Shown: piece after piece, positions 1 through 8,196 of the stretch
How positions within the stretch are numbered: position 1 is the stretch's first letter
Layout of the letters: each line of letters begins with the position of its first letter
Origin: Candidatus Methanoplasma sp.
Lineage (GTDB): Archaea > Thermoplasmatota > Thermoplasmata > Methanomassiliicoccales > Methanomethylophilaceae
Direction: 5' to 3'
Length of the DNA: 64,000 nucleotides
Assembly: GCA_031256955.1 (NCBI GenBank)
Contig: JAIRPP010000014.1
Span: 95,732-159,731, forward strand
Notes under the pieces: generated by a model
Told to the model about the DNA's origin: nothing
Databases searched by the model: none
Seen by the model: only the letters and a program-made list of their open reading frames with translations
Position numbers and translations under genes: made by a program

Positions 1-915
1 AGGCGGGACAGGGTCATGGCCATCGCCGTCGACAGGGCCGAGCTCGATTCGGACATGGCGGACGCGGCGGCCGCCGCCGGCGCGGAGATATGTTGCGGAG
101 AGAGGTATCTGGGTCATTCGGTATCCGGAGGGGCGGCGGCCGTGAGGTCGCAGTCCCGCGAGATATCCGCCCGCATCGTCGTCGGCGCCGACGGGCAGGG
201 CTCCGCCGTGGCCGCTTCCCTCGGGGACAACGGTCCCAGGGAGTATCTGAGGGGGATCCAGGTCGACGTGCGCCAGAAGCCCCGCGAGAGCGGGGTCATG
301 TCCATGTGGCTCGGGTCGGAGGTGGCCCCCGGCTTCTTCGGCTGGGAGATCCCCATAGGCGACATGGTCCGCGTGGGGCTGTGCGTCGCGCCCGGATCCC
401 CTCCCCCCTGCGAGTACCTGGGCCCGCTCCTCAGGAGGGCGGGCCTGGACGGGCGCGAGATCGCCGCGAAGTATTCCGGCAAGATCCCCCTGGGCGGGAG
501 GAGGGCCACTTACGGGGACGGGGTCCTGCTCATAGGGGACGCGGCGGGGCAGGTCAAGCCCGTGTCCGGCGGGGGGCTGTTCCCCGCGTTCAAGGCCGCC
601 CCCATCTTGGCGGACGTCGCCGGGTCCGCTCTGGACTCCGGCAGGCTCTCCGCATCCGGCCTGTCGGAGTACGAGAGGCGCTGGAAGAGGGAGCTGGGCG
701 GGGAGATGCGCGCGGGCTACGCGATCAGGAGGGCTTTCAAGAGGATGTCCGACGCGGGGCTGGACGGGATGCTCCCCGTGTTGGAGGCGCGCGGCGCCCG
801 CCGCGCCATGGCGGAGATCGAGATAGACAGGCCCAGCAGGGCGATGCTGGCGGTCCTGAGGGACCCCGTCGCGCTCGCCCGCGCGGCGCCCGCGGTGCTG
901 AGGGCGCTGATATGA
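1..915 (+). CDS. Geranylgeranyl reductase family flavoprotein (5' end outside window)
   Basis: This is an FAD-dependent oxidoreductase of the geranylgeranyl reductase family, which saturates the prenyl chains of archaeal ether lipids at the membrane. The reading frame is open to base 1, and the first ATG (base 16) falls just before DRAELDSDMA, the segment that sits well inside these proteins. The N-terminal FAD-binding Rossmann motif is therefore missing from view. What remains is the second FAD motif GDAAGQVKPVSGGGLF around bases 535-582 and the C-terminal cap. Its stop overlaps the next start as ATGA, so it is translationally coupled to the Taw2 gene. A second, complete family member lies at 28.5 kb. 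The family is clear, but the exact substrate (archaeol precursor or a quinone-like side chain) is not. Confidence 0.85.
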   Translation, partial: RRDRVMAIAVDRAELDSDMADAAAAAGAEICCGERYLGHSVSGGAAAVRSQSREISARIVVGADGQGSAVAASLGDNGPREYLRGIQVDVRQKPRESGVMSMWLGSEVAPGFFGWEIPIGDMVRVGLCVAPGSPPPCEYLGPLLRRAGLDGREIAAKYSGKIPLGGRRATYGDGVLLIGDAAGQVKPVSGGGLFPAFKAAPILADVAGSALDSGRLSASGLSEYERRWKRELGGEMRAGYAIRRAFKRMSDAGLDGMLPVLEARGARRAMAEIEIDRPSRAMLAVLRDPVALARAAPAVLRALI

Positions 916-1949
916 GGACGGTCAGGCAGGCGCTGGTCCCCTCCTCGGAGGCGTCCAGGGCCATACCGGAGATGATGTCCAGGGGGATAGCCGACAGGTC
1001 CGCCAAGATAAGCGGGGACGGGGCCTTCAGGAGGGTCCCGGTCGCGGAGGGGAGGGAGGCGGACGCGGAGGCGATGGGCTACGCCCTGGCGGAGGGCCCC
1101 GCCCACTCCCTGGGGCGCGCGTCCCCCCAGGAGCGCATCCTGGAGGCGTTCTCCGACGTGGACGGGGCGGAATCGTTCCTGCCGATGAGGTGGGAGACCG
1201 TGGGGGACGTGGCCATAATCAAGGCGGGGGCGGTCCCGCCGGGTCTGAAGGGCCGCGTCGGCAGGACGTACGCCGAGATCCTCGGGGCGAAGGCGGTGTG
1301 CTCGGACTCCTCCGGGGTCTCCGGGGAGCTCAGGAGGCCCAGCATGGAGGTGCTCTACGGGAGCGACGCGAAGTCCGTCAGGACGGAGAACGGCATAAGG
1401 TACGGGTTCGACGCGACCAAGGTCATGTACGCCTCCGGGAACACGGCGGAGAGGGCCAGGATGGGCGGGCTGGACTGCTCCGGGGAGACCGTCGTGGACA
1501 TGTTCGCGGGCATAGGGTACTTCACCCTGCCGATAGCCAGGTTCGCGGGCGCCAGGAGGGTGTTCGCGTGCGAGAAGAACCCCGAATCCTACGGGTTCCT
1601 TCTGGAGAACATAAGGCTGAACGGCGTGGGGGGGACCGTGATCCCCGTCCTCGGAGACAACCGCGGCATGCCGGGGAAGGGGTTCGCGGACAGGATAGTC
1701 ATGGGGTACGTCCAGAGCACCCGCCTGTTCCTGCCCAAGGCGCTGGAGATGATAAGGCCCGGAGGGGTGATCCATTATCACGACACCCTCCCGTCCGACG
1801 GGATCGAGGCGGAGGTCGGGGCGATATTCGAGCGGGCGTGCGGGGGCGGCTTCGAGATCGAGAGGCTGGCGGAGGTCAAGTCGTTCGCGCCGCGCGTGTC
1901 CCACTGCGTGGCCGACGTGCGCGTGCTCAGACCGACTCGCCGGAGCTGA
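912..1949 (+). CDS. taw2: tRNA(Phe) wyosine-pathway aminocarboxypropyltransferase Taw2 (TYW2/Trm5 family)
   Basis: The 345-residue protein is a class I SAM-fold enzyme of the Trm5/TYW2 family that modifies position 37 of tRNA-Phe. The SAM motif reads VVDMFAGIGYFTLPIA (about residues 197-212), where GIGYFTLP is the TYW2 form and Trm5 usually has GVGPFS. Motif IV is GYVQST rather than the NLP/NPP of methyltransferases, followed by GGVIHYHDTLP. These features favour transfer of the aminocarboxypropyl group of SAM in wyosine synthesis over m1G37 methylation. The ATG overlaps the upstream stop by four bases. The 3' end runs 23 bp into the oppositely oriented next gene. Family assignment is firm; the Taw2 versus Trm5 choice rests on these motifs. 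Confidence 0.8.
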   Translation: MRTVRQALVPSSEASRAIPEMMSRGIADRSAKISGDGAFRRVPVAEGREADAEAMGYALAEGPAHSLGRASPQERILEAFSDVDGAESFLPMRWETVGDVAIIKAGAVPPGLKGRVGRTYAEILGAKAVCSDSSGVSGELRRPSMEVLYGSDAKSVRTENGIRYGFDATKVMYASGNTAERARMGGLDCSGETVVDMFAGIGYFTLPIARFAGARRVFACEKNPESYGFLLENIRLNGVGGTVIPVLGDNRGMPGKGFADRIVMGYVQSTRLFLPKALEMIRPGGVIHYHDTLPSDGIEAEVGAIFERACGGGFEIERLAEVKSFAPRVSHCVADVRVLRPTRRS

Positions 1950-3423
1950 GGGCGGTCAGCAGGGTGTTCATGCGCTCGCGGTAGCCCTCCCCGTCCGCGT
2001 CGGCCACGGCCTTGGCGAACGGGGCCAGGAACTCCGCGAAGCCCTTCTCGTCCCCCGTGAGCCTCGCGCCCGCATCCTCGCCCAGGGCGTACAGGAAGGC
2101 GGCGTAGAGTGCCTTGGTCTTCCTGTCCCTCATGGCCTCCCCTTCCCTCGCCCTGACCATCTCCGCCCCGCCCACCTTGGCCGCCTTGGCAAGGGAGTCG
2201 GCGAGCCTGGTCATCGGCCCAGGCTTCTTGAACTCCGGCAGCCTGGACGCTACGCCCGCGGATATGAACGCGGCGTGGGCCTCCCTGAGAGCCTGGGACG
2301 GCGGCGACTTCGGCTTCTCCCTGTACGCGTCCGCCGCCTCTTTGGACGTCCTGGCCGCGATCAGCCCCCTCCAGCCGTCGTCCCAGAGCGCGGCGAGCGC
2401 CTCGGAGGTCTTGCCCGCCTTGACGACGACGGACGCGCCCGCGGACGACAGGAACGCCCTCAGGGCGTCCTTCTCGTCGTCCGGCCCCGCCAATGCGCCC
2501 ACGAACGCCTCCGCGTCCGAGCCGTAGTTCTTGGAGCCTATGACGTACGTGGCGACGCCCCCGCTCTTGAGCGATCCCAGCTTGTCCCTCTTGACGCTCT
2601 GGATCAGGGCGCGGTCGGTGATCTCGCCCCTCAGGTACCTCTTCAGGTCGTCTCCCGAGATCCTCTCGGTGCCGCTCTCCCCGGACGAGTGGTACGCGTG
2701 GAGCACGGACACGTCTATGTCGTCCAGCGGGTCCACGGCGCACAGCCTGGACAGCAGGTATTGGATCGTGGACGCGTCCCTGGCGCAGTCCTCGCATATG
2801 GATATGCGCCTGCCGGACGACTTTATGGCCACGACGAGCCTCAGCGCGCCACCGTGCCCGCACTCCAGGCCGTCGTCCTTGAACTCGTAGGGGGATTCCC
2901 AGAAGGATTCGAACAGATAGTCGTCGGGCATGTTGGGGCTGTCGGAGCACACCAGCCCGTCGCTGAAGGAGTACAGGTGGAGCTTGTTCTTCTTGATGAA
3001 CGCGTTATAGTACAGCAGGCGGAGCTTCGGGTCGCTGTAGTACTGGCACCCGATGAGCTTGTCGACCCCCACGGTGCCCCTGACGGCGTAGGACACCTTC
3101 TCCCCGCCTATGGTGGCGGTGGCCAGCATGGGTATCTTGCCGGCGGCGCACAGGGATATCGTCCCGGCGTACGCCTTGACGAGGTCGTCGGACCCCTTGG
3201 ACGCGAGCCTCATGAGCGCGTCAGGGTCGCCGCGGTGCCTGGCCATCCCGTCGATGTCCTTGAAGGTCTTGTCGAAGAGGCATTTCCGGCATCCGCCCGC
3301 GCACATGGGCCTGAGCAGCCCCGGGTCTGCCGCGAGCTCCCTGGAGCGGGCGAGGATGTCCTCCTCCAGCCTCTTCGGGGTCTGTTTCACCCCTCTCATC
3401 CTCAGGCGCTTCTTCTCCGCCAT
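1927..3423 (-). CDS. Conserved-looking hypothetical protein with Cys clusters
   Basis: I do not recognise this 498-residue soluble protein. Near the N-terminus is a CAGGCRKC cluster (Cys spacing 3 and 2) and near residue 200 two further pairs, ECGHGG and CEDC, which suggest one or two zinc or Fe-S sites. The C-terminal half is Ala/Lys/Glu-rich and probably helical, and there is no signal peptide or membrane segment. I chose the ATG at 3423 because a TATA-like GATATTTAC lies about 25 bp upstream, which would give a leaderless message. An in-frame start at 3444 would add seven residues. The gene is convergent with taw2 and overlaps it by 23 bp. Codon use matches its neighbours, so it looks native. 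Confidence 0.75.
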   Translation of the reverse strand: MAEKKRLRMRGVKQTPKRLEEDILARSRELAADPGLLRPMCAGGCRKCLFDKTFKDIDGMARHRGDPDALMRLASKGSDDLVKAYAGTISLCAAGKIPMLATATIGGEKVSYAVRGTVGVDKLIGCQYYSDPKLRLLYYNAFIKKNKLHLYSFSDGLVCSDSPNMPDDYLFESFWESPYEFKDDGLECGHGGALRLVVAIKSSGRRISICEDCARDASTIQYLLSRLCAVDPLDDIDVSVLHAYHSSGESGTERISGDDLKRYLRGEITDRALIQSVKRDKLGSLKSGGVATYVIGSKNYGSDAEAFVGALAGPDDEKDALRAFLSSAGASVVVKAGKTSEALAALWDDGWRGLIAARTSKEAADAYREKPKSPPSQALREAHAAFISAGVASRLPEFKKPGPMTRLADSLAKAAKVGGAEMVRAREGEAMRDRKTKALYAAFLYALGEDAGARLTGDEKGFAEFLAPFAKAVADADGEGYRERMNTLLTALSSGESV

Positions 3424-3444
3424 GCCATCCGCTAAAGCGTTCAA

Positions 3445-3850
3445 TCGTAAATATCATTCCACGGCCCGACTATGCGCAGCGAGGCCCGTTCCGACAGCGG
3501 GCTCGCGCGCATCCGGATCCGAGCCGCGGGGAGTCCCAGCGGGGAACCCGTTTATCATGTGGCGCGGCGGCCGGCGCGATCGGATCAGAGGCGAATGCGG
3601 GCGAATCTAGCCGCTCCGAGGTCATAGGGCGCGCAGCCTATATCCGGATGAGAAATATGAAAAAGTGAGCCGCCCCAGCATGCCAGCTAGCAAGTTTCTC
3701 TGCACGGTCTTACGCCCGGTCGGCACAGAACGGGAACCAGGCCCGCCACCCCGCGCCATATGATTGCAGATCGAAGGAATACTTAATCTTTTTTGCAGGA
3801 CGGGTAGGGGGCCGGGATCGGCCCGCCCCCGAGAGGGGCGGGCCTAGCGC
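3445..3850. other. Intergenic region of about 400 bp, no gene recognised
   Basis: No convincing coding frame lies here. It holds the promoter-like GATATTTAC on the minus strand (3455-3443) for the upstream unknown gene. It also holds a plus-strand T6 tract at 3789-3794 with a TATA-like CTATATCC about 150 bp before it, and a GC hairpin beside the stop of the BspA-like gene. A short plus-strand RNA between about 3668 and 3795 is conceivable, but I see no conserved box to support one. Confidence 0.4.
3820..3844 (-). terminator. GC-rich hairpin after BspA-like gene
   Basis: A perfect 10-bp stem (GGCCCGCCCC against GGGGCGGGCC) with a 5-base loop starts six bases after the stop codon of the BspA-like gene. 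It lacks an adjacent T-tract on the minus strand, so it may be a stability element rather than a terminator. Confidence 0.4.
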
Positions 3851-5812
3851 TCACGGCTCCACATAGCCCCATATGACCGTGCACCTTGTGTTGTTCCAGT
3901 TGGGGGCCCAGTTCGGCGGCGCACTCCCCGCCCCGGGGTCGGCCGTGCCCGTCTTTATGACCATTCTTATGGAGCAGTCCTGGAACACGCCCGGTCCGAC
4001 GAAAGACATCTCTCTGGCGGGTATGATGACCTCGCTCAGATTTATGTCGTTTTGGAACGCCCCGTTTCCGATGCTCGTCACGCTGGAGGGCAGGGAGACC
4101 GTCCCCGATAGGGCGGTGCAGTATATGAACGCGCCCGCCCCCAGGGTCGTCAGGTTGGAGCCGGCGGCGAAGGACAGGCTCGTGATCCCCGTTTTCCCGA
4201 ACGCCCTCACGCCTATCGAGGCCACGCTGGACGGTATCGACAGCGGCGCGGTCATCTGGGCGCATTCGAAGAATGCGTTGTCCCCGATGACCTCCACGCC
4301 GCTGGGGATGGACACCCCTGTGAGCCCGGTCATGTAGAACGCATAGCTCCCTATGCTCTTCAGGCTCGACGGCAGGGAGACCGACCTCAGGCTAGCGCAT
4401 TCTGAGAAGCAGCGCTCCGCGACGGCAGTCGCGCCCGACGGGATGGAGACGCTCTCCAACCCGGATTTCGCGAACGCCCATGCCCCAATGACGGTCGCCT
4501 TGGGCATCGAGACGCTCTTCAGCCCGGAGCAGTCCGTGAACGCCCTCTCTCCTATGGTATTCGCGTTAGGCAGGGACATCTCGGAGAGGGACGCGCAGCT
4601 GGCGAACGCGCGCGCCCCGAGACTCGTCGCGCCGGGGATGCTCGCGGATCCGAGCGCGGAGCAGCTCAGGAACGCCTCGTCCCCGATGACTGCCGCGCCC
4701 GGCAGGGATATGGATTCGAGCCTGTAGCAGTAGCTGAACGCCCTCGCGCCGACGGACGCGATCGATCCGGGCGCGTCGATGGAGGTCATGTTCGCGCAGC
4801 CGCTGAACGCATCGGCCCCGATGGACGAGATCTTCCTGCCGAGATAGTATTCCTGTATCACGACGGATCCCGTCGTGGACGCGGTCCCCTTGTATGCCGC
4901 GCCGCCCTCGTACTTCAGGAACATCGTCCCCTCCCAGTACGCGTAGAGCGTCAGATCCCCCGGGTTGCTCCAGACCCCGCTCTGGGGCTGCCTCGCCACG
5001 TTGGCGCCGTCCTCGGATCCGACGGCGTAGTTGACCCCGCCCTCTTTGAGGAACCACCCTCCGAAGCGGTACGGCGCCCTGGCCGGGTCCGGGATGGAGT
5101 ACTCCTGGCCCATGCGGACGCCCATGGTCTGCGGCGCCCCCTCCACGGACGCGGTCGGGAAGCGGAGCGTTATCGTGTACTCTTTCCCCTCCCATTTGGC
5201 GTACAGGGTCACGTTGGAGGTCACGGTATCGGCGGAGAAGTCCCACTCCCGCGAGCATTCCGCGTCCTTGAACCATCCATCGAAGCTATACCCCTCCCTC
5301 TCCGGGCTCTGCGGGGCGGGCACCAGCGAATCGCGCGCCAGCCCCTTCGCGCTGGGCACCGGCGTCCCGCCGCGGCTGTCGAAGGTCGCCGTGTACGTCG
5401 GCGGGCGCGGAGTCCCGCTGACGGCGGCCCACTTCGCGTACAGCGTGAGGTCCTCCTCGACGACGTCGCTCATGAAGTCCCACTCGGTCGCGCACTCGAT
5501 CTCCCTGAACCACCCCTCGAAGGAGTAGCCGCTCCTCGACGGCGGGGCGGGCTCGGCGGCTATGGATCCCTCCCGCACGGTCTGGGAGCGCACGGCGGAT
5601 CCCCCTCTGGAATCGAAAGCCACTATGTGATCGCCCGGGAGGGCCTCGGGAGGCTCCTCCTCATCTTCTTCCTCGGCGATCGGCGGCTCCCCAGCCCCCC
5701 CCCCTCCGGAGGACAGCGCCAGCGCGATAGCCGCGGCGGCCGCCAGCAGGATGATCGCGAGGATTGCCGCGCGCCTCTTCCTGTCTCCGTCTCCTCTCTC
5801 TTCGTCGTTCAT
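3851..5812 (-). CDS. BspA-like surface protein: InlB-type repeats plus LRR_5 leucine-rich repeats
   Basis: The 653-residue protein begins with a short charged stretch and one membrane segment (about residues 15-38), so it is anchored with most of the chain outside. Three InlB/Listeria-Bacteroides repeats follow, at roughly 65-130, 140-208 and 212-295, each with the FDSRGG...GYSF.GWF...LTLYAKW pattern. From about 310 to 630 come BspA-type LRR_5 repeats (for example IGDEAFLSCSALGSASIPGA). In host-associated bacteria and archaea this architecture is adhesin-like, and binding to host or microbial surfaces is inferred. I chose ATG 5812 over the GTG at 5821 because GGTGGGG sits at Shine-Dalgarno distance. 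It is divergent from the AMP-pathway operon. Confidence 0.85.
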   Translation of the reverse strand: MNDEERGDGDRKRRAAILAIILLAAAAAIALALSSGGGGAGEPPIAEEEDEEEPPEALPGDHIVAFDSRGGSAVRSQTVREGSIAAEPAPPSRSGYSFEGWFREIECATEWDFMSDVVEEDLTLYAKWAAVSGTPRPPTYTATFDSRGGTPVPSAKGLARDSLVPAPQSPEREGYSFDGWFKDAECSREWDFSADTVTSNVTLYAKWEGKEYTITLRFPTASVEGAPQTMGVRMGQEYSIPDPARAPYRFGGWFLKEGGVNYAVGSEDGANVARQPQSGVWSNPGDLTLYAYWEGTMFLKYEGGAAYKGTASTTGSVVIQEYYLGRKISSIGADAFSGCANMTSIDAPGSIASVGARAFSYCYRLESISLPGAAVIGDEAFLSCSALGSASIPGATSLGARAFASCASLSEMSLPNANTIGERAFTDCSGLKSVSMPKATVIGAWAFAKSGLESVSIPSGATAVAERCFSECASLRSVSLPSSLKSIGSYAFYMTGLTGVSIPSGVEVIGDNAFFECAQMTAPLSIPSSVASIGVRAFGKTGITSLSFAAGSNLTTLGAGAFIYCTALSGTVSLPSSVTSIGNGAFQNDINLSEVIIPAREMSFVGPGVFQDCSIRMVIKTGTADPGAGSAPPNWAPNWNNTRCTVIWGYVEP

Positions 5813-5855
5813 GTGCCCCACCGTTTGATTCTATGTAGCGGGGCTCGCGGTCCGC

Positions 5856-5866
5856 GTATATTTATG
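5856..5866 (-). promoter_or_regulatory. TATA box for BspA-like gene
   Basis: On the minus strand the sequence ATAAATATACG lies about 45-54 bp before the ATG. That predicts a 5' leader of about 23 nt containing the GGTGGGG ribosome binding site. Confidence 0.5.
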
Positions 5867-5998
5867 TTCGCGACCGCGCGCCCGTCCGCGCCCTGCGAGA
5901 AATCGCGCGCCTTACCAATATTGTACGGATGCGGCCGGTCTATATCCAATGGGGCTCCCCGCTCCCCAGGGGCCACGGAGCCCAGGCGCAGCCTCGTC

Positions 5999-6967
5999 AT
6001 GTATATAACCGCACAGCCCATCCCGCATGCCGTGACGGGAATAGCGGACGCGGCGGCGGCCATAAGGGACATGAGGATACGGGGCGCGGGCAGGATCGCC
6101 CGCGCCGGGGCGGAGGCGATAGGGAGCTTCGCCAGGGGATACGGCGGATCGTCCCTGGAGGAGTTCCTGAGGGACCTGGACGGCGCGAAGGCGGAGATCC
6201 TCGCCTCCAGGCCCACGGCGGTGTCGCTCTGGAACGGGGTCTGCGCCAGCGCCGCGGGCGCATACGGCGCGGCGACCCTCGGGGAGGCGCTGGAGGCGGT
6301 CGCCTCAGGGGCAGACCGATTCATAGAATCGTCCTCCCGCGCGGTGGAGGCGATATCGGAGATAGGGGCGCGGAGCGTGTCCGACGGCGACACGGTCCTG
6401 ACCCATTGCAACAGCAGCGCGGCGGTGGGGGTCCTCATCGAGGCGCACAGGCGCGGGAGGTCGTTCAAGGCGTACGCCACCGAGACCCGCCCGTGGAGGC
6501 AGGGGCTCGTCACCGCCAGGGAGCTGGCCGCAGCGGGCGTGGACGTGACCCTCATAGCGGACAGCGCGGCGCGCCACGTCATGAAGCGGGTCGACCGCGT
6601 CTTCGTGGGCGCGGACACGGTCATGTCGGACGGGTCCGTGGTGAACAAGATAGGCACGTCCCAGATAGCGGCGGCCGCCAGGGACTTCGGGGCGGACTTC
6701 GCGGTGTGCGCGGAGACGTACAAGTTCTCGCCCAAGACCGTCTCGGGGGAGCCCGTGCCCATAGAGGAGAGGGACGGGGGCGAGCTGGCGAAGGCGGGGG
6801 AGGTCCCCCCGTCGGTGAAGATATACAACCCTGTGTTCGACGTCACGCCCCCCGGGGACGTGTCCCGCCTCATAACCGAGGAGGGGGTCATGCACCCGTC
6901 GGCGGCATACTCCGTCCTGCTGAGGCGGTTCGGAGCGGGGGCGGCAGGCCTCGGAGGGATAACATGA
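5999..6967 (+). CDS. Ribose-1,5-bisphosphate isomerase (AMP pathway)
   Basis: The 322-residue protein belongs to the eIF2B-alpha/MtnA-like family and matches the archaeal isomerase that turns ribose-1,5-bisphosphate into ribulose-1,5-bisphosphate. Recognisable stretches are LTHCNSSAAVGVL, the ATETRPWRQG substrate-site segment, DSAARHVM, and FVGADTVMSDGSVVNKIGTS, with the conserved Cys, Asp and Asn-Lys of the family. The start is ATG before YITAQPIP, the only in-frame ATG at the family boundary. Its stop overlaps the RuBisCO ATG by four bases. Direct linkage to RuBisCO and AMP phosphorylase makes this function far more likely than methylthioribose isomerase or eIF2B. Confidence 0.92.
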   Translation: MYITAQPIPHAVTGIADAAAAIRDMRIRGAGRIARAGAEAIGSFARGYGGSSLEEFLRDLDGAKAEILASRPTAVSLWNGVCASAAGAYGAATLGEALEAVASGADRFIESSSRAVEAISEIGARSVSDGDTVLTHCNSSAAVGVLIEAHRRGRSFKAYATETRPWRQGLVTARELAAAGVDVTLIADSAARHVMKRVDRVFVGADTVMSDGSVVNKIGTSQIAAAARDFGADFAVCAETYKFSPKTVSGEPVPIEERDGGELAKAGEVPPSVKIYNPVFDVTPPGDVSRLITEEGVMHPSAAYSVLLRRFGAGAAGLGGIT

Positions 6968-8196
6968 GATCGTATTCATACATGCATCTGGGGGAGCCCG
7001 CGGACGCGGGCTCCCACGTGGTGTGCAGGTACCGCGTGACCACGGACCTGCCAATCGAGAAGGCGGCCGAGGCGCTCGCGGCGGAGCAGTCCACCGGGAC
7101 GTGGACGGGGATATCCACCCTGGACGACTCCGTCTTCAGGAGGTACGGCGCGAAGATAACCTCCATAGAGGGGGACATGGTGGAGATAGCGTACCCGGAG
7201 GAGGACTTCAGCATAGAGGTGGGCGGGGTGCCGCAGATCCTGAGCGTGATAGCCGGGAACCTGTTCGGGCTGGAGTCCCTGCGCGGGGTGAGGCTGGAGG
7301 ACGCCTCGTTCCCGCCTGGGATCATGAAGAAGTACAAGGGCCCCAGGTTCGGGGCCGGCGGGCTGAGGGAGATCCTCCGCCGCCCGGAGAAGCCGCTGGT
7401 CGGGACCATAGTGAAGCCGAAGATAGGGCTCTCCCCCAAGGAGACCGCCGCCTACGTGTACGAGGCGGGCGCGGGCGGGCTGACCAACAGCAAGGACGAC
7501 GAGACCCTCGTCGACCAGAGGTTCTGCCCCATAGAGGAGAGGACCAAGGCGGTGGCGGAGTCGCTGGACCGCCTGAGCGAGGAGGGGCACGAGATGCTCC
7601 ACGCCATAAACATAAGCACCGGCGGCGACAGGATCCTGGACCTCGCCGAGGACGCGGCCTCGTGGGGCGCGAGGCAGGTTATGATCGACGTCATGACCTG
7701 CGGGTTCGCCGCGGTGCAGGCGGTCGCCGAGAGCGACAGGGTCAAGGTCCCGGTGCACGTCCACAGGACCATGCACGGGGCGTTCACGAAGGACCCGCTG
7801 CACGGCATATCCATGCTGCCCATAGCCAAGCTGGTCAGGATGTGCGGCGGGGACGCGCTGCACATAGGCACCCTGGGCGCGGGAAAGATGGCCGGTGGGT
7901 CCGGGGACCGCTCCAGCCTGGGCGCGTGCCTGGGCGCGGGCCCGCACAGGGCGGTCATGCCGGTGGCGTCCGGCGGGGTCCACCCCGGGATCGTCGGCGA
8001 CATAGTCGCGGAGTCCGGGATGGACGTGCAGATACAGGCCGGAGGGGGCGTCGCCGGGCACCCCGGGGGCGTGAGGAAGGGCGCCGCGGCCATGATCCAG
8101 GCGGCGGACGCCGCGTTCCTGGGGATACCGGCGGCGGAATACGCCCGGACGCATCCGGAGCTGCAGGCCGCGCTAGACAGGTGGGGTTCGAGATGA
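6964..8196 (+). CDS. rbcL: Form III ribulose-1,5-bisphosphate carboxylase large subunit
   Basis: The 410-residue cytoplasmic enzyme carboxylates ribulose-1,5-bisphosphate to two 3-phosphoglycerates, ending the archaeal AMP salvage route. All catalytic positions are present: Glu41 in AEQSTGTW, Asn in GNLFG, Lys151 and Lys153 in VKPKIG, Lys177-Asp-Asp179-Glu180 (carbamylated Lys and Mg ligands), HVHRTMH at 265-271, loop-6 Lys308 and SGGVHPG. The length is slightly short of the usual 420-440. No small subunit is nearby, as expected for form III. It sits between the isomerase and AMP phosphorylase with ATGA overlaps on both sides. The intact active site argues against a RuBisCO-like form IV protein. 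Confidence 0.95.
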   Translation: MRSYSYMHLGEPADAGSHVVCRYRVTTDLPIEKAAEALAAEQSTGTWTGISTLDDSVFRRYGAKITSIEGDMVEIAYPEEDFSIEVGGVPQILSVIAGNLFGLESLRGVRLEDASFPPGIMKKYKGPRFGAGGLREILRRPEKPLVGTIVKPKIGLSPKETAAYVYEAGAGGLTNSKDDETLVDQRFCPIEERTKAVAESLDRLSEEGHEMLHAINISTGGDRILDLAEDAASWGARQVMIDVMTCGFAAVQAVAESDRVKVPVHVHRTMHGAFTKDPLHGISMLPIAKLVRMCGGDALHIGTLGAGKMAGGSGDRSSLGACLGAGPHRAVMPVASGGVHPGIVGDIVAESGMDVQIQAGGGVAGHPGGVRKGAAAMIQAADAAFLGIPAAEYARTHPELQAALDRWGSR